This document shows positions 1 through 8,093 of a stretch of 9,776 bases of DNA, piece after piece. The translations under genes were made by a program, and so were the position numbers. Position 1 is the first letter of the stretch. Each line of letters starts with the position of its first letter. The notes beneath the pieces were generated by a model. The model saw only the letters and a list, made by a program, of their open reading frames with translations. It did not search any database and was not told the origin of the DNA. The DNA comes from a bacterium (GTDB lineage: Bacteria; Caldisericota; Caldisericia; B22-G15): positions 1-9,776 of the forward strand of contig JAAYUH010000204.1 of assembly GCA_012517755.1 (NCBI GenBank). The letters are read 5' to 3'.

Positions 1-465
1 GGATTATCTGAAAATTATAGTAAGAATTTTGTTCTTTTTATAACCCTTGTTGTTATGTTCTCTTTTATGGTTTATACAATAAAATTGACAAAAAAATATG
101 TTGAAATAAACAGCGAGAAAAAGAATAAGTTAATACCAACACTTCTTATATTACTACCTTTTATTACATTCTTCCTTCCAAAGGATACGCTTGGAGGAAT
201 CACAAATTTATGGTTAAGATTGATTAATGTAAATACTTCTATTAATTTTTTACTCGCTGGAATAATACTTTCACTTGTTTCACTAACTTTTAAACAAAAA
301 ATCTATATAAACATTTCAAAAATTATCAATTTTATATCAATTGCATTATTTATATATTTAATCTATTTTTCAATTTCATCAAAAGATTTTCTCTCTCTTA
401 TTGTTTCCATAATCTTTTTAATAATAAACATTTATCATATTTATCACCTCATAAAAACCAAATGA
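1..465 (+). CDS. Unidentified multi-spanning membrane protein, 5'-truncated by window edge
   Basis: The reading frame is open from base 1, so the gene starts outside the window; the first internal ATG is at 55. The visible 154 residues are almost entirely hydrophobic, with about five predicted membrane segments near residues 10-27, 44-58, 82-97, 106-124 and 130-150. Short Lys-rich loops separate them (for example KLTKKYVEINSEKKNK after the first segment). I see no catalytic or transport motif and do not recognise the family. Its TGA stop overlaps the ATG of the KtrB/TrkH gene (ATGA), so the two are very likely co-transcribed and translationally coupled. By context it could be an accessory to potassium uptake, but that is inference only. 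It could equally be the tail of an unrelated permease or polyprenyl-anchored membrane enzyme. Confidence 0.75.
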   Translation, partial: GLSENYSKNFVLFITLVVMFSFMVYTIKLTKKYVEINSEKKNKLIPTLLILLPFITFFLPKDTLGGITNLWLRLINVNTSINFLLAGIILSLVSLTFKQKIYINISKIINFISIALFIYLIYFSISSKDFLSLIVSIIFLIINIYHIYHLIKTK

Positions 466-1793
466 AAATCAATAATATTAGAAAAGAACCAGCAAGGTTC
501 ATTACATTCTCTTTTTTACTTATAATAATTATTGGTGGACTTCTCCTATCTCTACCAATTTCAAGTAAAAGTGGTGAATTTACAAATCCAATAGATGCTT
601 TATTCACAGCAAACTCAGCAACCTGTGTAACAGGTCTTGTCGTTGTTGATACTGGCACACACTACACTCTTTTTGGTCAAATAGTAATATTAATCCTGAT
701 ACAAATTGGTGGCTTGAGCTATATGACAATATTCACATTTCTCGCCTTACTTTTAGGAAGAAAAATTCCATTATTAGATAGAATAATTTTAAAAGAATCA
801 ATAAATTTTTTCAGTGTAGGTGGAATTGTTAAACTTGCGAGAAGAATTCTGTTCATAGTATTAATTTTCGAAGGAGTTGGTGCTATTATTCTTGCATCAG
901 TATTTTCAAAAGATTATGGAATTTTAACGGGTCTATTCTATGGTATATTTCATTCTGTATCTGCATTTTGTAATGCTGGATTTGATTTACTTGGAAATTT
1001 TAGTAGTTTTTCAGCTTATAGAGGTAATATTTTATTAAATATCACTGTAATTCTTTTAATTATAACAGGTGGTATAGGTTTCGGGGTGATAAGCGAAATT
1101 ATAGACTTTCATAAATCAAAAAAGTTAAGTGTTCATGTTAAACTCGTATTAACAGTAACAGCAATTTTAATTGTTTCTGGAACAGTATTAATATTTCTAT
1201 TTGAAAGTAATAATTTATCTACATTGAAACCTCTAACAAACAAAGAAAAAATCTTAACCTCTATTTTCCAAGCAGTTACGCCAAGAACAGCTGGTTTCAG
1301 CACAATTACTATTGGATATTCAAATTTAAGTACACTGCTTTTATTAATACTATTTATGTTTATTGGTGCATCACCAGGAGGAACTGGTGGAGGAATTAAA
1401 ACTTCAACTTTCGCAATAATATTGATGAATATAAAAAATATAATTAAAGGAAGAGAAGGGGTAACAGTTTATGAAAGAAGCGTTGATAGTCCTACTGTAA
1501 AAAAATCATATTTAATCTTTACTGCTTCAATCTTTTTAATATTTTTATCAACTTTTTTGTTATCAATCACTGAAAAATTTGGTTTAATTAATATACTTTT
1601 TGAGGTAACATCAGCCTTTGGAACAGTTGGATTATCTACTGGAATAACTCCATATTTATCTCCTTTTGGTAAAATCATCATAATGTTTACAATGTTTGCT
1701 GGAAGAGTTGGAATTTTATCAATATTAACATCTATTTCTGTTAAAAAACCACAAAGAACTTATTTACCTGAAGATAAAGTTATGGTAGGATAA
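462..1793 (+). CDS. ktrB: Potassium uptake channel subunit, KtrB/TrkH family
   Basis: This is the integral membrane pore subunit for K+ (possibly Na+-coupled) uptake. At 443 residues it matches KtrB (8-helix core) better than the longer TrkH. The four pseudo-repeated filter loops are visible: ATCVTG (residues 53-58), AFCNAGF (168-174), AVTPRTAGF (271-279) and SAFGTVGL (384-391), each with the filter glycine. The Gly-rich GASPGGTGGGIKTST stretch (302-316) is the conserved intramembrane gating loop in the third repeat. No Shine-Dalgarno is visible at the ATG; it overlaps the upstream stop by 4 nt, suggesting coupled translation. The RCK subunit follows after 4 nt, so the pair forms a complete two-component transporter. 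Assignment to the superfamily is secure; Ktr versus Trk naming is based on length. Confidence 0.95.
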   Translation: MKINNIRKEPARFITFSFLLIIIIGGLLLSLPISSKSGEFTNPIDALFTANSATCVTGLVVVDTGTHYTLFGQIVILILIQIGGLSYMTIFTFLALLLGRKIPLLDRIILKESINFFSVGGIVKLARRILFIVLIFEGVGAIILASVFSKDYGILTGLFYGIFHSVSAFCNAGFDLLGNFSSFSAYRGNILLNITVILLIITGGIGFGVISEIIDFHKSKKLSVHVKLVLTVTAILIVSGTVLIFLFESNNLSTLKPLTNKEKILTSIFQAVTPRTAGFSTITIGYSNLSTLLLLILFMFIGASPGGTGGGIKTSTFAIILMNIKNIIKGREGVTVYERSVDSPTVKKSYLIFTASIFLIFLSTFLLSITEKFGLINILFEVTSAFGTVGLSTGITPYLSPFGKIIIMFTMFAGRVGILSILTSISVKKPQRTYLPEDKVMVG

Positions 1794-1797
1794 ATAT

Positions 1798-2457
1798 ATG
1801 AAGAAAACTTTTGGAGTAATCGGACTTGGAAGATTTGGACTTTCACTTGCAACAAATATAGAAAATAGAGGTTTTCCTGTACTTGCAATTGATAATGACA
1901 AAGAGATAGTTGAAAGAGTCAAGGATAAACTTATGCATGTAATTCAAGCTGATGCAACAGATGAACTTGCTTTAGAGGAAGCGGGTATAAAAAATTGCGA
2001 TACAGTAATAATTGCCATAGGAGATAATAAGGAACATAATATATTAGCTACAATGTTAGCTAAAAATCTTGGTATAAGATATGTTGTTGCTAAAGCAGTT
2101 GATGAACTTCATGGTAAAATACTTGAAAAAATTGGGGCTGATCTTGTTGTCTATCCTGAAAAAGAAAGGGGTGAAACCCTTGCAATACAATTAACTTCTA
2201 CATCACTAATCTATTTTATTGAGATATCTCCTGAATACAATCTTGAAGAGGCAAAAGTACCAAGAGAATTTATTGGTAAAAATTTGAGAGAACTTGATTT
2301 AAGTAATAAATATAAAATAATTGTCCTTGGTATTAAAAGAGATGAAGATTTTATTGTTGCTCCATCTTCAGAAGAAGCATTTAGACCTGATGATGTTATG
2401 GTATTTATTGGTAGGACAAAAGATATTACAAAGTTTTCTGAAAAATTCATAGAGTAA
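1798..2457 (+). CDS. ktrA: Potassium channel regulatory RCK subunit, KtrA/TrkA
   Basis: This cytoplasmic, peripheral subunit gates the KtrB pore in response to bound nucleotide. The 219 residues match a single RCK unit, as in KtrA, rather than the duplicated TrkA of enterobacteria. The N-terminal Rossmann fold has GLGRFG at residues 9-14 and the acidic Asp32 at the end of the second strand (VLAIDND), which normally contacts the ribose. The RCK_N domain runs to about residue 135, and the RCK_C domain (about 140-219) contains the REFIGKNLRELDL and PDDVMVFIG signatures typical of that fold. The ATG is preceded by AGGA (1787-1790) with 7 nt spacing, inside the end of ktrB. KtrA-type rings usually assemble as octamers under a KtrB dimer; this is family knowledge. 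Confidence 0.95.
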   Translation: MKKTFGVIGLGRFGLSLATNIENRGFPVLAIDNDKEIVERVKDKLMHVIQADATDELALEEAGIKNCDTVIIAIGDNKEHNILATMLAKNLGIRYVVAKAVDELHGKILEKIGADLVVYPEKERGETLAIQLTSTSLIYFIEISPEYNLEEAKVPREFIGKNLRELDLSNKYKIIVLGIKRDEDFIVAPSSEEAFRPDDVMVFIGRTKDITKFSEKFIE

Positions 2458-2500
2458 AATTTCAGTTTTAAAAAATTAATGTAACTTTTTAATGAAATTT
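2457..2500. other. AT-only imperfect hairpin after ktrA
   Basis: An 8-bp perfect stem (AAATTTCA at 2457-2464 with TGAAATTT at 2493-2500) encloses a second 7-bp stem (TTAAAAA with TTTTTAA), separated by a 3-nt bulge. It begins at the last base of the ktrA stop. There is no G+C-rich core and no clean T-run after it, so it is at best a weak terminator; it may simply reflect AT-rich composition. The following TATATATATATTTATATAG stretch (2501-2520) could contain a -10 element for the htrA gene, but I cannot identify a convincing -35 partner. Confidence 0.3.
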
Positions 2501-2518
2501 ATATATATATATTTATAT

Positions 2519-2525
2519 AGGAGGT
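2519..2525 (+). promoter_or_regulatory. Strong ribosome binding site for htrA
   Basis: AGGAGGT lies just before the ATG at 2530, with 5 nt between GGAGG and the start. It is a near-perfect anti-SD match and fixes the start of the protease, including its unusual charged N-terminal segment. Confidence 0.85.
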
Positions 2526-2529
2526 CATC

Positions 2530-3810
2530 ATGGAAGAGTTCGAAAGAAACGAAGATTTTGAAAAAGATGAGGAAGGAAAGGCTGAAGAAGAATATGAAAA
2601 AGAAGAGGTAAAAACTGAAGAAGAACAGAAAAAAGAAGAGGCTTTGAAAGAATTTAAAGTAGTTGAACAAAAACCAAAAAAAGAAAGAAAATTTTTAAAA
2701 TTCTTTGCTTTAATATTAATTGGTGCTTTGATAGGAGGAGGAATAGGTAGTTTAATAACATCGAATTACATAAAAAATAGTCTACCCTATTACTCTACAA
2801 ATATAAATAATAATGAAACACAAATTGTTAATATAAGCAAAGTGATTGAATTAGAACAATCTCAAATAATTGATGTAGCTGAAAGAGTTAGTCCTGCTGT
2901 TGTTAGAATATCTACTACTCAGGTTGTTTCAGATTTATTTTTTTCTTATGAAACATCAGGTCTTGGCTCAGGATATTTAATTTCATCAGATGGTGAAATT
3001 GTTACAAATAATCATGTTGTCTCTGATGCTAAAAAAATAACAGTAACTCTAAGTGACGGTAGTGAATATGATGCTACTATTATTGGTACTGATCCATCAT
3101 CAGATATTGCATTGATTAAAATAGATGGTAAAGATCTTACATATTTATCTTTTGGTGATTCATCCACTCTTAAAGTTGGTCAATCAGTTATAGCAATTGG
3201 AAATCCATATGGCCTTGATCATACTGTTACAACAGGGGTTATTTCTGCTCTTGAGAGAAGTTTAACTTTTGATGATGGAACAACACTTGTTGGAGTTATT
3301 CAAACAGATGCAGCCATAAATCCAGGTAATTCGGGTGGACCTCTTCTAACTTTAACAGGTGATGTAATTGGAATGAATACTTCAATTCAACAATCCGCTC
3401 AAGGAATTGGTTTTGCTATCTCTTCAAGCACAATTATCAAAGTTATAAGTGATATAAAACTTTTTGGAAAAGTTGTATGGCCATTCTTAGGAATAAGTGG
3501 AGTTTCAATAACTGATGATATTGCAAAAAGAAATAATTTACCAACGAACAAGGGCGTTCTTATTGTATCAGTTTATCCAGGAACCTCTGCTGCTAATGCT
3601 GGATTAAAATCATATGATATAATAACAAAATTTGATGGAAATGATGTGACTTCTGTTCAAGAAATAACAAAATATCTTAGACAACATAATGTGGGTGATA
3701 AAGTAAAAATTGAAATCTATAGGGATAATAAAAAGATGGAGTTAGAAATTATTTTAATGGAAAAACCAAGTTCAATAGGTTACAATTCTCGATATGGAAT
3801 AAACATATAA
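2530..3810 (+). CDS. htrA: Membrane-anchored HtrA/DegP-type serine protease with one PDZ domain
   Basis: This protein-quality-control protease is anchored in the cytoplasmic membrane with its catalytic part outside. In order along the 426 residues: a cytoplasmic tail of about 53 residues made largely of Glu and Lys, one membrane segment (about 54-76, FLKFFALILIGALIGGGIGS), a linker, a trypsin-like domain (about 110-305), and a single PDZ domain (about 318-410). The catalytic triad is visible as His162 (TNNHVV), Asp192 (SSDIALIKI) and Ser268 (NPGNSGGPL). The architecture resembles HtrA-like proteases of Gram-positive bacteria and Thermotogae, and DegS-like one-PDZ forms, rather than soluble two-PDZ DegP. 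The start is set by AGGAGGT 5 nt upstream. The gene probably forms its own unit, since a 72-nt gap separates it from ktrA and a hairpin terminator lies after it. All key residues are intact. Confidence 0.95.
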   Translation: MEEFERNEDFEKDEEGKAEEEYEKEEVKTEEEQKKEEALKEFKVVEQKPKKERKFLKFFALILIGALIGGGIGSLITSNYIKNSLPYYSTNINNNETQIVNISKVIELEQSQIIDVAERVSPAVVRISTTQVVSDLFFSYETSGLGSGYLISSDGEIVTNNHVVSDAKKITVTLSDGSEYDATIIGTDPSSDIALIKIDGKDLTYLSFGDSSTLKVGQSVIAIGNPYGLDHTVTTGVISALERSLTFDDGTTLVGVIQTDAAINPGNSGGPLLTLTGDVIGMNTSIQQSAQGIGFAISSSTIIKVISDIKLFGKVVWPFLGISGVSITDDIAKRNNLPTNKGVLIVSVYPGTSAANAGLKSYDIITKFDGNDVTSVQEITKYLRQHNVGDKVKIEIYRDNKKMELEIILMEKPSSIGYNSRYGINI

Positions 3811-3845
3811 TTTAAATTAATTCATAAAAACATCTAAATATATTT

Positions 3846-3886
3846 AAAATGAGACAAAAGTGTCAGGCACCTTTGTCTCATTTTTT
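3846..3886. terminator. Bidirectional hairpin terminator between convergent genes, REP-like core
   Basis: A 17-nt left arm (3846-3862, AAAATGAGACAAAAGTG) pairs with a right arm (3868-3884) around the loop TCAGG, with one A-C mismatch. On the + strand it is followed by TTTTTT (3881-3886), a classic intrinsic terminator for htrA. On the - strand the mismatch becomes a G-U wobble and the stem is followed by TTTTAAATA, so it can also end the leftward operon; the stop codon of the DUF362 gene (3885-3887) directly abuts it. The core GTG-TCAGG-CAC resembles palindromes I associate with REP-like dispersed repeats, so the structure may have been recruited from one. Confidence 0.85.
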
Positions 3887-4979
3887 ATGTTTTGACGAAT
3901 TTTGAAATGATTCGCCTTCTTAAATAAATGGCACCTTCAGGGCAAAGTTCATTACAACAAAAACATAAAACACATTTATTTCTATCAAATTTAGGATATG
4001 GATCTAATTTAATTGCATTACCAGAACATTTAGAAGCGCATACTCCACATTTTATACATTTATTTTTGTTAACATCTGGGATTGGCTGAATATAATCTTT
4101 AAAAAGTCCATAAAAAACAGAGACAATACCTGTAGTTGCACTTGAAGAAATTATATATGTTTTTGGTTTTTTGCAGGGTTTTATAAATTTCTCTATATCT
4201 CCATCAATCTCACCATCTACTTTATAATCTAATTGAAAAAGGGGTATCTCTTTAATATTAAATCCCATAATTTTACTCATCAAAATATCCGCATAAAAGG
4301 CATTATTAGATATAATTATTGAATTCAACTTAACTGGATTACCATAAGTTGGACCATCACCTTCCATTCCAACAATTCCATCCATAATTATAATCTCTTC
4401 AACTGGTAAACTCAAAGAAATATCAAGAAGAAATCTTGAAAAATCTTTTTTATCTGGTATTTTATGAATCTCAAGTCTATCTTTTCTTGGAATTAAACCA
4501 AACAGATTCTTTGTTGCGCCAGTGATAAAAGTTAATGAATGAGTTTTCATCTTTGGTAAGTTATACATCTTTTTCACATCCCATAAAATTTTAGGGATTC
4601 TAATTTTATTATTTTTTACAGAAACTTTTACATCCTGAAATCCTTCAATTGCTAGATCAATTATTGATAAATTTTCATTTTTTACATCAGTTAAACCTAA
4701 AATTTCAGGGTATTTACTTAAACCAAAACTTCTTCCTGGCATATCACCAATAAGAACTTTTAGATTATTTTCTAATAAAAAGTTCACGACTGCTCTTGTA
4801 AAAATAGGGTGCGTAGTTACAGCTTTTTCTGGGGGATTATATGAAAGTAAATTTGGTTTAACAAAGACTTTGTCGTTTTCTTTTAAACCATTTAAGATAA
4901 AATCTCTGTTTTGGTTTAAAACCTCTTGTATCAATTTTTCATCATAACTATCGACCCTTCTAACTATTCCTTTTACCAT
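3885..4979 (-). CDS. DUF362 family protein with C-terminal 2x[4Fe-4S] ferredoxin domain
   Basis: A 364-residue protein with the DUF362 core followed by a bacterial-type ferredoxin domain. DUF362 hallmarks are KVFVKPNLL (about 37-45), GDMPGRSFG (78-86), LPKMKTHSLTFITGATKNLFG (about 141-161) and IMDGIVGMEGDGP (198-210). Two CxxCxxCxxxC motifs (Cys 308, 311, 314, 318 and 336, 339, 342, 346) should bind two 4Fe-4S clusters; the first cluster motif is followed by Ser instead of the usual Pro. The family's reaction is not established; an electron-transfer or redox role follows from the clusters. No signal peptide or membrane segment is seen, so it is probably cytoplasmic. I chose the ATG at 4979 because GAGGA lies 8 nt before it; an in-frame TTG at 4994 has no site of its own. 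The gene overlaps the end of topB by 20 nt and is last in the operon. Confidence 0.92.
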   Translation of the reverse strand: MVKGIVRRVDSYDEKLIQEVLNQNRDFILNGLKENDKVFVKPNLLSYNPPEKAVTTHPIFTRAVVNFLLENNLKVLIGDMPGRSFGLSKYPEILGLTDVKNENLSIIDLAIEGFQDVKVSVKNNKIRIPKILWDVKKMYNLPKMKTHSLTFITGATKNLFGLIPRKDRLEIHKIPDKKDFSRFLLDISLSLPVEEIIIMDGIVGMEGDGPTYGNPVKLNSIIISNNAFYADILMSKIMGFNIKEIPLFQLDYKVDGEIDGDIEKFIKPCKKPKTYIISSSATTGIVSVFYGLFKDYIQPIPDVNKNKCIKCGVCASKCSGNAIKLDPYPKFDRNKCVLCFCCNELCPEGAIYLRRRIISKFVKT

Positions 4980-7329
4980 TTTTCTTATCCTCAAATATAA
5001 AGTTTAATTTACCCTTATTAAGAGAGAGCTTAGCATTGAACTTTTTACCCTTAGATTTAAATTGATAATATTCTGTCACTTTTCCTTTTAAAAGGTTTTC
5101 TACATCTTCCCTTTCTATTTTATGACTAAGAATATTTTTACTTATTGAAAATTTACAATTTGGATTTTCACATCTGAATCTTGTTTCTGTTTCAATTACT
5201 TTTCCACCACATAAAGGGCATTTTCCAATAGATTCAGAATTTACAATTTTATCTTCAGGAAAAGTTATCTCAACCTTACCATTTTTTAACTCAAGATATG
5301 CTGAAAATTTTCTCTTATTTTTTGAAATAAAATTATATAAAAGTTTTGTTTTTCCATTACTTATAAGTTCTAAAACTTCTTCTCTACTTATTTTTCTACC
5401 AAGTAGTTTTTTTGGTATATAAAAATTACACTTTTTCTCTCTGAAATTTTTACAAAAATATCCCTTCTCACCTTCAATTAAAGGAGCATCACAATTTGGG
5501 CATTTTCCAATAACTTCATAAATTTCATCTTTTAAACTTTTTCCCTCTCTATTTACTATACTTTGAACAACTTTTTTTGTGAATTCAATAATCTCTTTTA
5601 TAAATTTCTCATATTTTAAGTTTCCTTTTTCAATTAAAAGAAGTTTCTTTTCCCACTCTCCAGTTAATTCTGGAGATATAAGATCATAGAGAGGTATTTT
5701 TTCAAGGCTTTCTATTAATTTCATACCTTTTAGCAAAGGAACTAAATATTTGCCATCTCTCTCAACATAACCAACCTCAATTAATCTTTCTATTATCTGT
5801 GCTCTTGTTGCTGGAGTGCCAATTCCTTTTTCTTTCAATACCTCTTTTAGTTCCTCATCCTCAATCAATTTTCCACAGGTCTCCATAAGTGAAAGAAGGG
5901 CACCATCAGTAAATCTTGGAGGTGGTTCTGTAAATTTTTCTTCATAATAGGTTCTTTCTATTTTAACTATGTCATTCTCTTTTAAAGGGACATCTTTAAA
6001 TATCTCAGACTCTTTTCCATAAACTTTCATCCATCCAGAAAAAACTATATATTTTTCATCAGTTTTGAATTTTTCTCCGTTGATTTCTGTAATTATTATT
6101 AAATTTAGTTGTTCAGATGGTGGGTAAAAAACCGATATGAACCTTTTTGAAATCAAATCATAAATCAAACTCTTTTCTTTATTTAGATTCTCTTTTGGTA
6201 AAACTCCAGTCGGAATAATTGCATAATGGTCAGTAACTTTTGAATCATCAATTATTCTTTTGTTAAACTTAACACCATTTTCAAATATCTCATCAATGAA
6301 TTTTTCATAAGGTTTTATATTTTTAATTTTCTTTAAGATTTTTAAAACTTCATTTTTCATAGAGTTTGGCAGATACCTTGAATCTGTTCTTGGATAAGTT
6401 ATAAGTTTATCCTGCTCATAAAGTGATTGTGCTATTGAAAGTGTTTTTTGTGCAGTAAATCCATATAACCTATTTGCTTCTCTCTGTAGTTCTGTTAAAT
6501 CATAAAGAAGAGGAGGAAAAATTTTTGAACTTTTTTTATCAATTTTTTTTACTATCCCCTCTTTAATCTTAATTTTTTCTAATATTTTATCAAAAATATC
6601 TTTTTCAAAAATTTTACTCTCTCCACTATCATTAATCCATTTTCCTTTATATTTAAAACTATCTTTTTTAAAATCTGCAAATATCTCAAAATATTTTTTT
6701 GAAACAAAAGAGAGTATCTCTCTTTCTCTTCCAACAATCATTGCAAGAGTTGGAGTTTGAACTCTTCCAATTGATAGAAGAAGCCCCTCTTTTCTTGTGA
6801 ATGCTCTTGTTGCATTTATTCCTACAAGCCAATCTGCCTCTGTTCTTGCTTCTCCAGCTTTACCAAGATTATCAAACTCACTCCCATCTCTTAAAGATTT
6901 AAATCCATTTGATATTTCATCATCAGTTAAAGCATTTAACCACAACCTCTTTGTTTTAATAGATGAGTTTGAGAGTTTATATATGAATCTGAAGATAAGC
7001 TCCCCTTCTCTTCCTGCATCACAAGCATTAACAACAAATTCATAATCATCCTCTTTAAGATATTTCTTAATTGTATTGAAATGTTTTTCTGTCTCTTTTA
7101 TTGGCTTTAACTTAAATTCATCTGGAATTATAGGTAAATCTTTTATTGTCCAGAATTTATATTTCTTGTTATAATCTTCTGGCTCACATAGAGTTACAAG
7201 ATGACCAAGTGCAAATATTATTGTATATTTATTACCATCATAAAAATCTCCACTTTTTTTAACTTTAAATACCCTTGCTATATCAGAAGCAACTGAGGGC
7301 TTTTCAGTAAGAATTAAAATTTTCTTCAT
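4960..7329 (-). CDS. topB: DNA topoisomerase III (type IA)
   Basis: This type IA topoisomerase cuts one strand via a 5'-phosphotyrosine and passes another; family roles are decatenation, resolving recombination intermediates and replication-fork processing. The 789-residue chain has an N-terminal Toprim domain with Glu9 (LTEKPS) and the acidic DAGREGE motif (104-110). The SIGRVQTPTLA motif follows at 186-196, and the active-site Tyr312 lies in TYPRTDS (311-317). The GIGTPATRA motif (502-510) is also canonical. The C-terminus holds two tandem copies of a module made of a four-Cys zinc finger (Cys 610, 613, 626, 634 and Cys 704, 707, 720, 725) followed by about 60 residues of a repeated alpha/beta segment. 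This makes it longer than E. coli TopB (about 650). The ATG overlaps the surE stop by 4 nt (ATGA), with no clear Shine-Dalgarno, so translation is probably coupled. Confidence 0.97.
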   Translation of the reverse strand: MKKILILTEKPSVASDIARVFKVKKSGDFYDGNKYTIIFALGHLVTLCEPEDYNKKYKFWTIKDLPIIPDEFKLKPIKETEKHFNTIKKYLKEDDYEFVVNACDAGREGELIFRFIYKLSNSSIKTKRLWLNALTDDEISNGFKSLRDGSEFDNLGKAGEARTEADWLVGINATRAFTRKEGLLLSIGRVQTPTLAMIVGREREILSFVSKKYFEIFADFKKDSFKYKGKWINDSGESKIFEKDIFDKILEKIKIKEGIVKKIDKKSSKIFPPLLYDLTELQREANRLYGFTAQKTLSIAQSLYEQDKLITYPRTDSRYLPNSMKNEVLKILKKIKNIKPYEKFIDEIFENGVKFNKRIIDDSKVTDHYAIIPTGVLPKENLNKEKSLIYDLISKRFISVFYPPSEQLNLIIITEINGEKFKTDEKYIVFSGWMKVYGKESEIFKDVPLKENDIVKIERTYYEEKFTEPPPRFTDGALLSLMETCGKLIEDEELKEVLKEKGIGTPATRAQIIERLIEVGYVERDGKYLVPLLKGMKLIESLEKIPLYDLISPELTGEWEKKLLLIEKGNLKYEKFIKEIIEFTKKVVQSIVNREGKSLKDEIYEVIGKCPNCDAPLIEGEKGYFCKNFREKKCNFYIPKKLLGRKISREEVLELISNGKTKLLYNFISKNKRKFSAYLELKNGKVEITFPEDKIVNSESIGKCPLCGGKVIETETRFRCENPNCKFSISKNILSHKIEREDVENLLKGKVTEYYQFKSKGKKFNAKLSLNKGKLNFIFEDKKNGKRNS
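4988..4992 (-). promoter_or_regulatory. Ribosome binding site deciding the DUF362 start
   Basis: GAGGA on the minus strand, inside the end of topB, sits 8 nt before the ATG at 4979. It partly covers the upstream in-frame TTG (4992-4994), which argues for initiation at the ATG. Confidence 0.7.
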
Positions 7330-8093
7330 ATTTTTAATAGAATTTCATTAAAAATCTCTTCTTTATTAAGAAGTTCATTATATACTTCATAATTCAACAA
7401 ATCAATATGTAGTGGAGTAATTGATATATATCCATTTTTAACTCCCCAAGTATCTGTTCCCTCTTCTCCTTCCCATACTGGTTCTCCAATTATCCAATAG
7501 TATGGTTTTCCAAGAGGGTCTTTTCTTTCAATTGTCCTATTTCTGTACCATACATTTCCTATTTTTGTTATTTTAACTCCTTTTATTTCTCCTTCACCAG
7601 GAAAATTTATATTTAAAAATGTTCTCTTTTTTAGAGGATTTTTTATTAAATATTTCACAATCTCTTTTGAAAAAATTGACGCTTTTTCTAAATTCTCTTT
7701 GAAATACAATATCGAGGTAGATATAGATGGAATTCCATTTATAACACCCTCCATGCTTCCTGAAATTGTTCCAGAATATGTGATATCATCACCGACATTT
7801 GGTAGTTCATTCATTCCTGAAACAACAAAATCAACTTTTTTTATTAATATATCTTTTGCTAAGATAACACAATCTGCAGTTGTTCCATTTGTAGAATATG
7901 CTTTAACATTTTTAATTCCTATATCAACCTCCCTTAACCTTAAAGGTTTATGAGTTGTTATTGAATGCCCTAAGGCACTTCTCTGTCTTTCTGGAGCTAT
8001 TACATAAGTTTCGAACTCATCTGAAAAAACTTCAGCAAGAGATTTTAATCCTATTGAATCTATACCATCATCATTAGTTATCAATACCTTCAA
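7326..8093 (-). CDS. surE: 5'/3'-nucleotidase SurE (TTG start)
   Basis: SurE is a cytoplasmic, metal-dependent phosphatase acting on nucleoside 5'- and 3'-monophosphates, sometimes short polyphosphate, and is linked to nucleotide salvage and stress survival. The 255 residues match the family length. Conserved parts are the N-terminal ITNDDG (5-10) with metal ligands Asp8 and Asp9, the APERQRSALGHSIT segment (34-46) with Ser39, NGTTADCV (69-76), and SGMNELPNVGDDITYSG (92-108) with ligand Asn95. The last segment differs slightly from the usual SGINxGxN, having Glu-Leu-Pro after the Asn. The start codon is TTG, since only this places AAGGAGG (8101-8107) 7 nt upstream and the NDDG motif at its normal distance from the N-terminus. 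TTG overlaps the TGA of the upstream nuclease-like gene (TTGA), and topB starts within its stop. Confidence 0.96.
   Translation of the reverse strand: MKVLITNDDGIDSIGLKSLAEVFSDEFETYVIAPERQRSALGHSITTHKPLRLREVDIGIKNVKAYSTNGTTADCVILAKDILIKKVDFVVSGMNELPNVGDDITYSGTISGSMEGVINGIPSISTSILYFKENLEKASIFSKEIVKYLIKNPLKKRTFLNINFPGEGEIKGVKITKIGNVWYRNRTIERKDPLGKPYYWIIGEPVWEGEEGTDTWGVKNGYISITPLHIDLLNYEVYNELLNKEEIFNEILLKI

Noticed and set aside
449..2450. Minus-strand frames at 449-658, 1469-1681 and 2211-2450
   Set aside because: All lie opposite ktrB or ktrA, which have full family motifs; no start signals or recognisable products.
2476..2670. Minus-strand Phe-rich reading frame
   Set aside because: It is the antisense of the Glu/Lys-rich start of htrA; GAA/AAG codons read backwards give TTC/CTT.
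4980..4994. Alternative TTG start adding five residues to the DUF362 protein
   Set aside because: No SD precedes it, while GAGGA sits 8 nt before the ATG at 4979.
6797..7953. Plus-strand frames at 6797-7045 and 7699-7953
   Set aside because: They are shadows opposite conserved parts of topB and surE.
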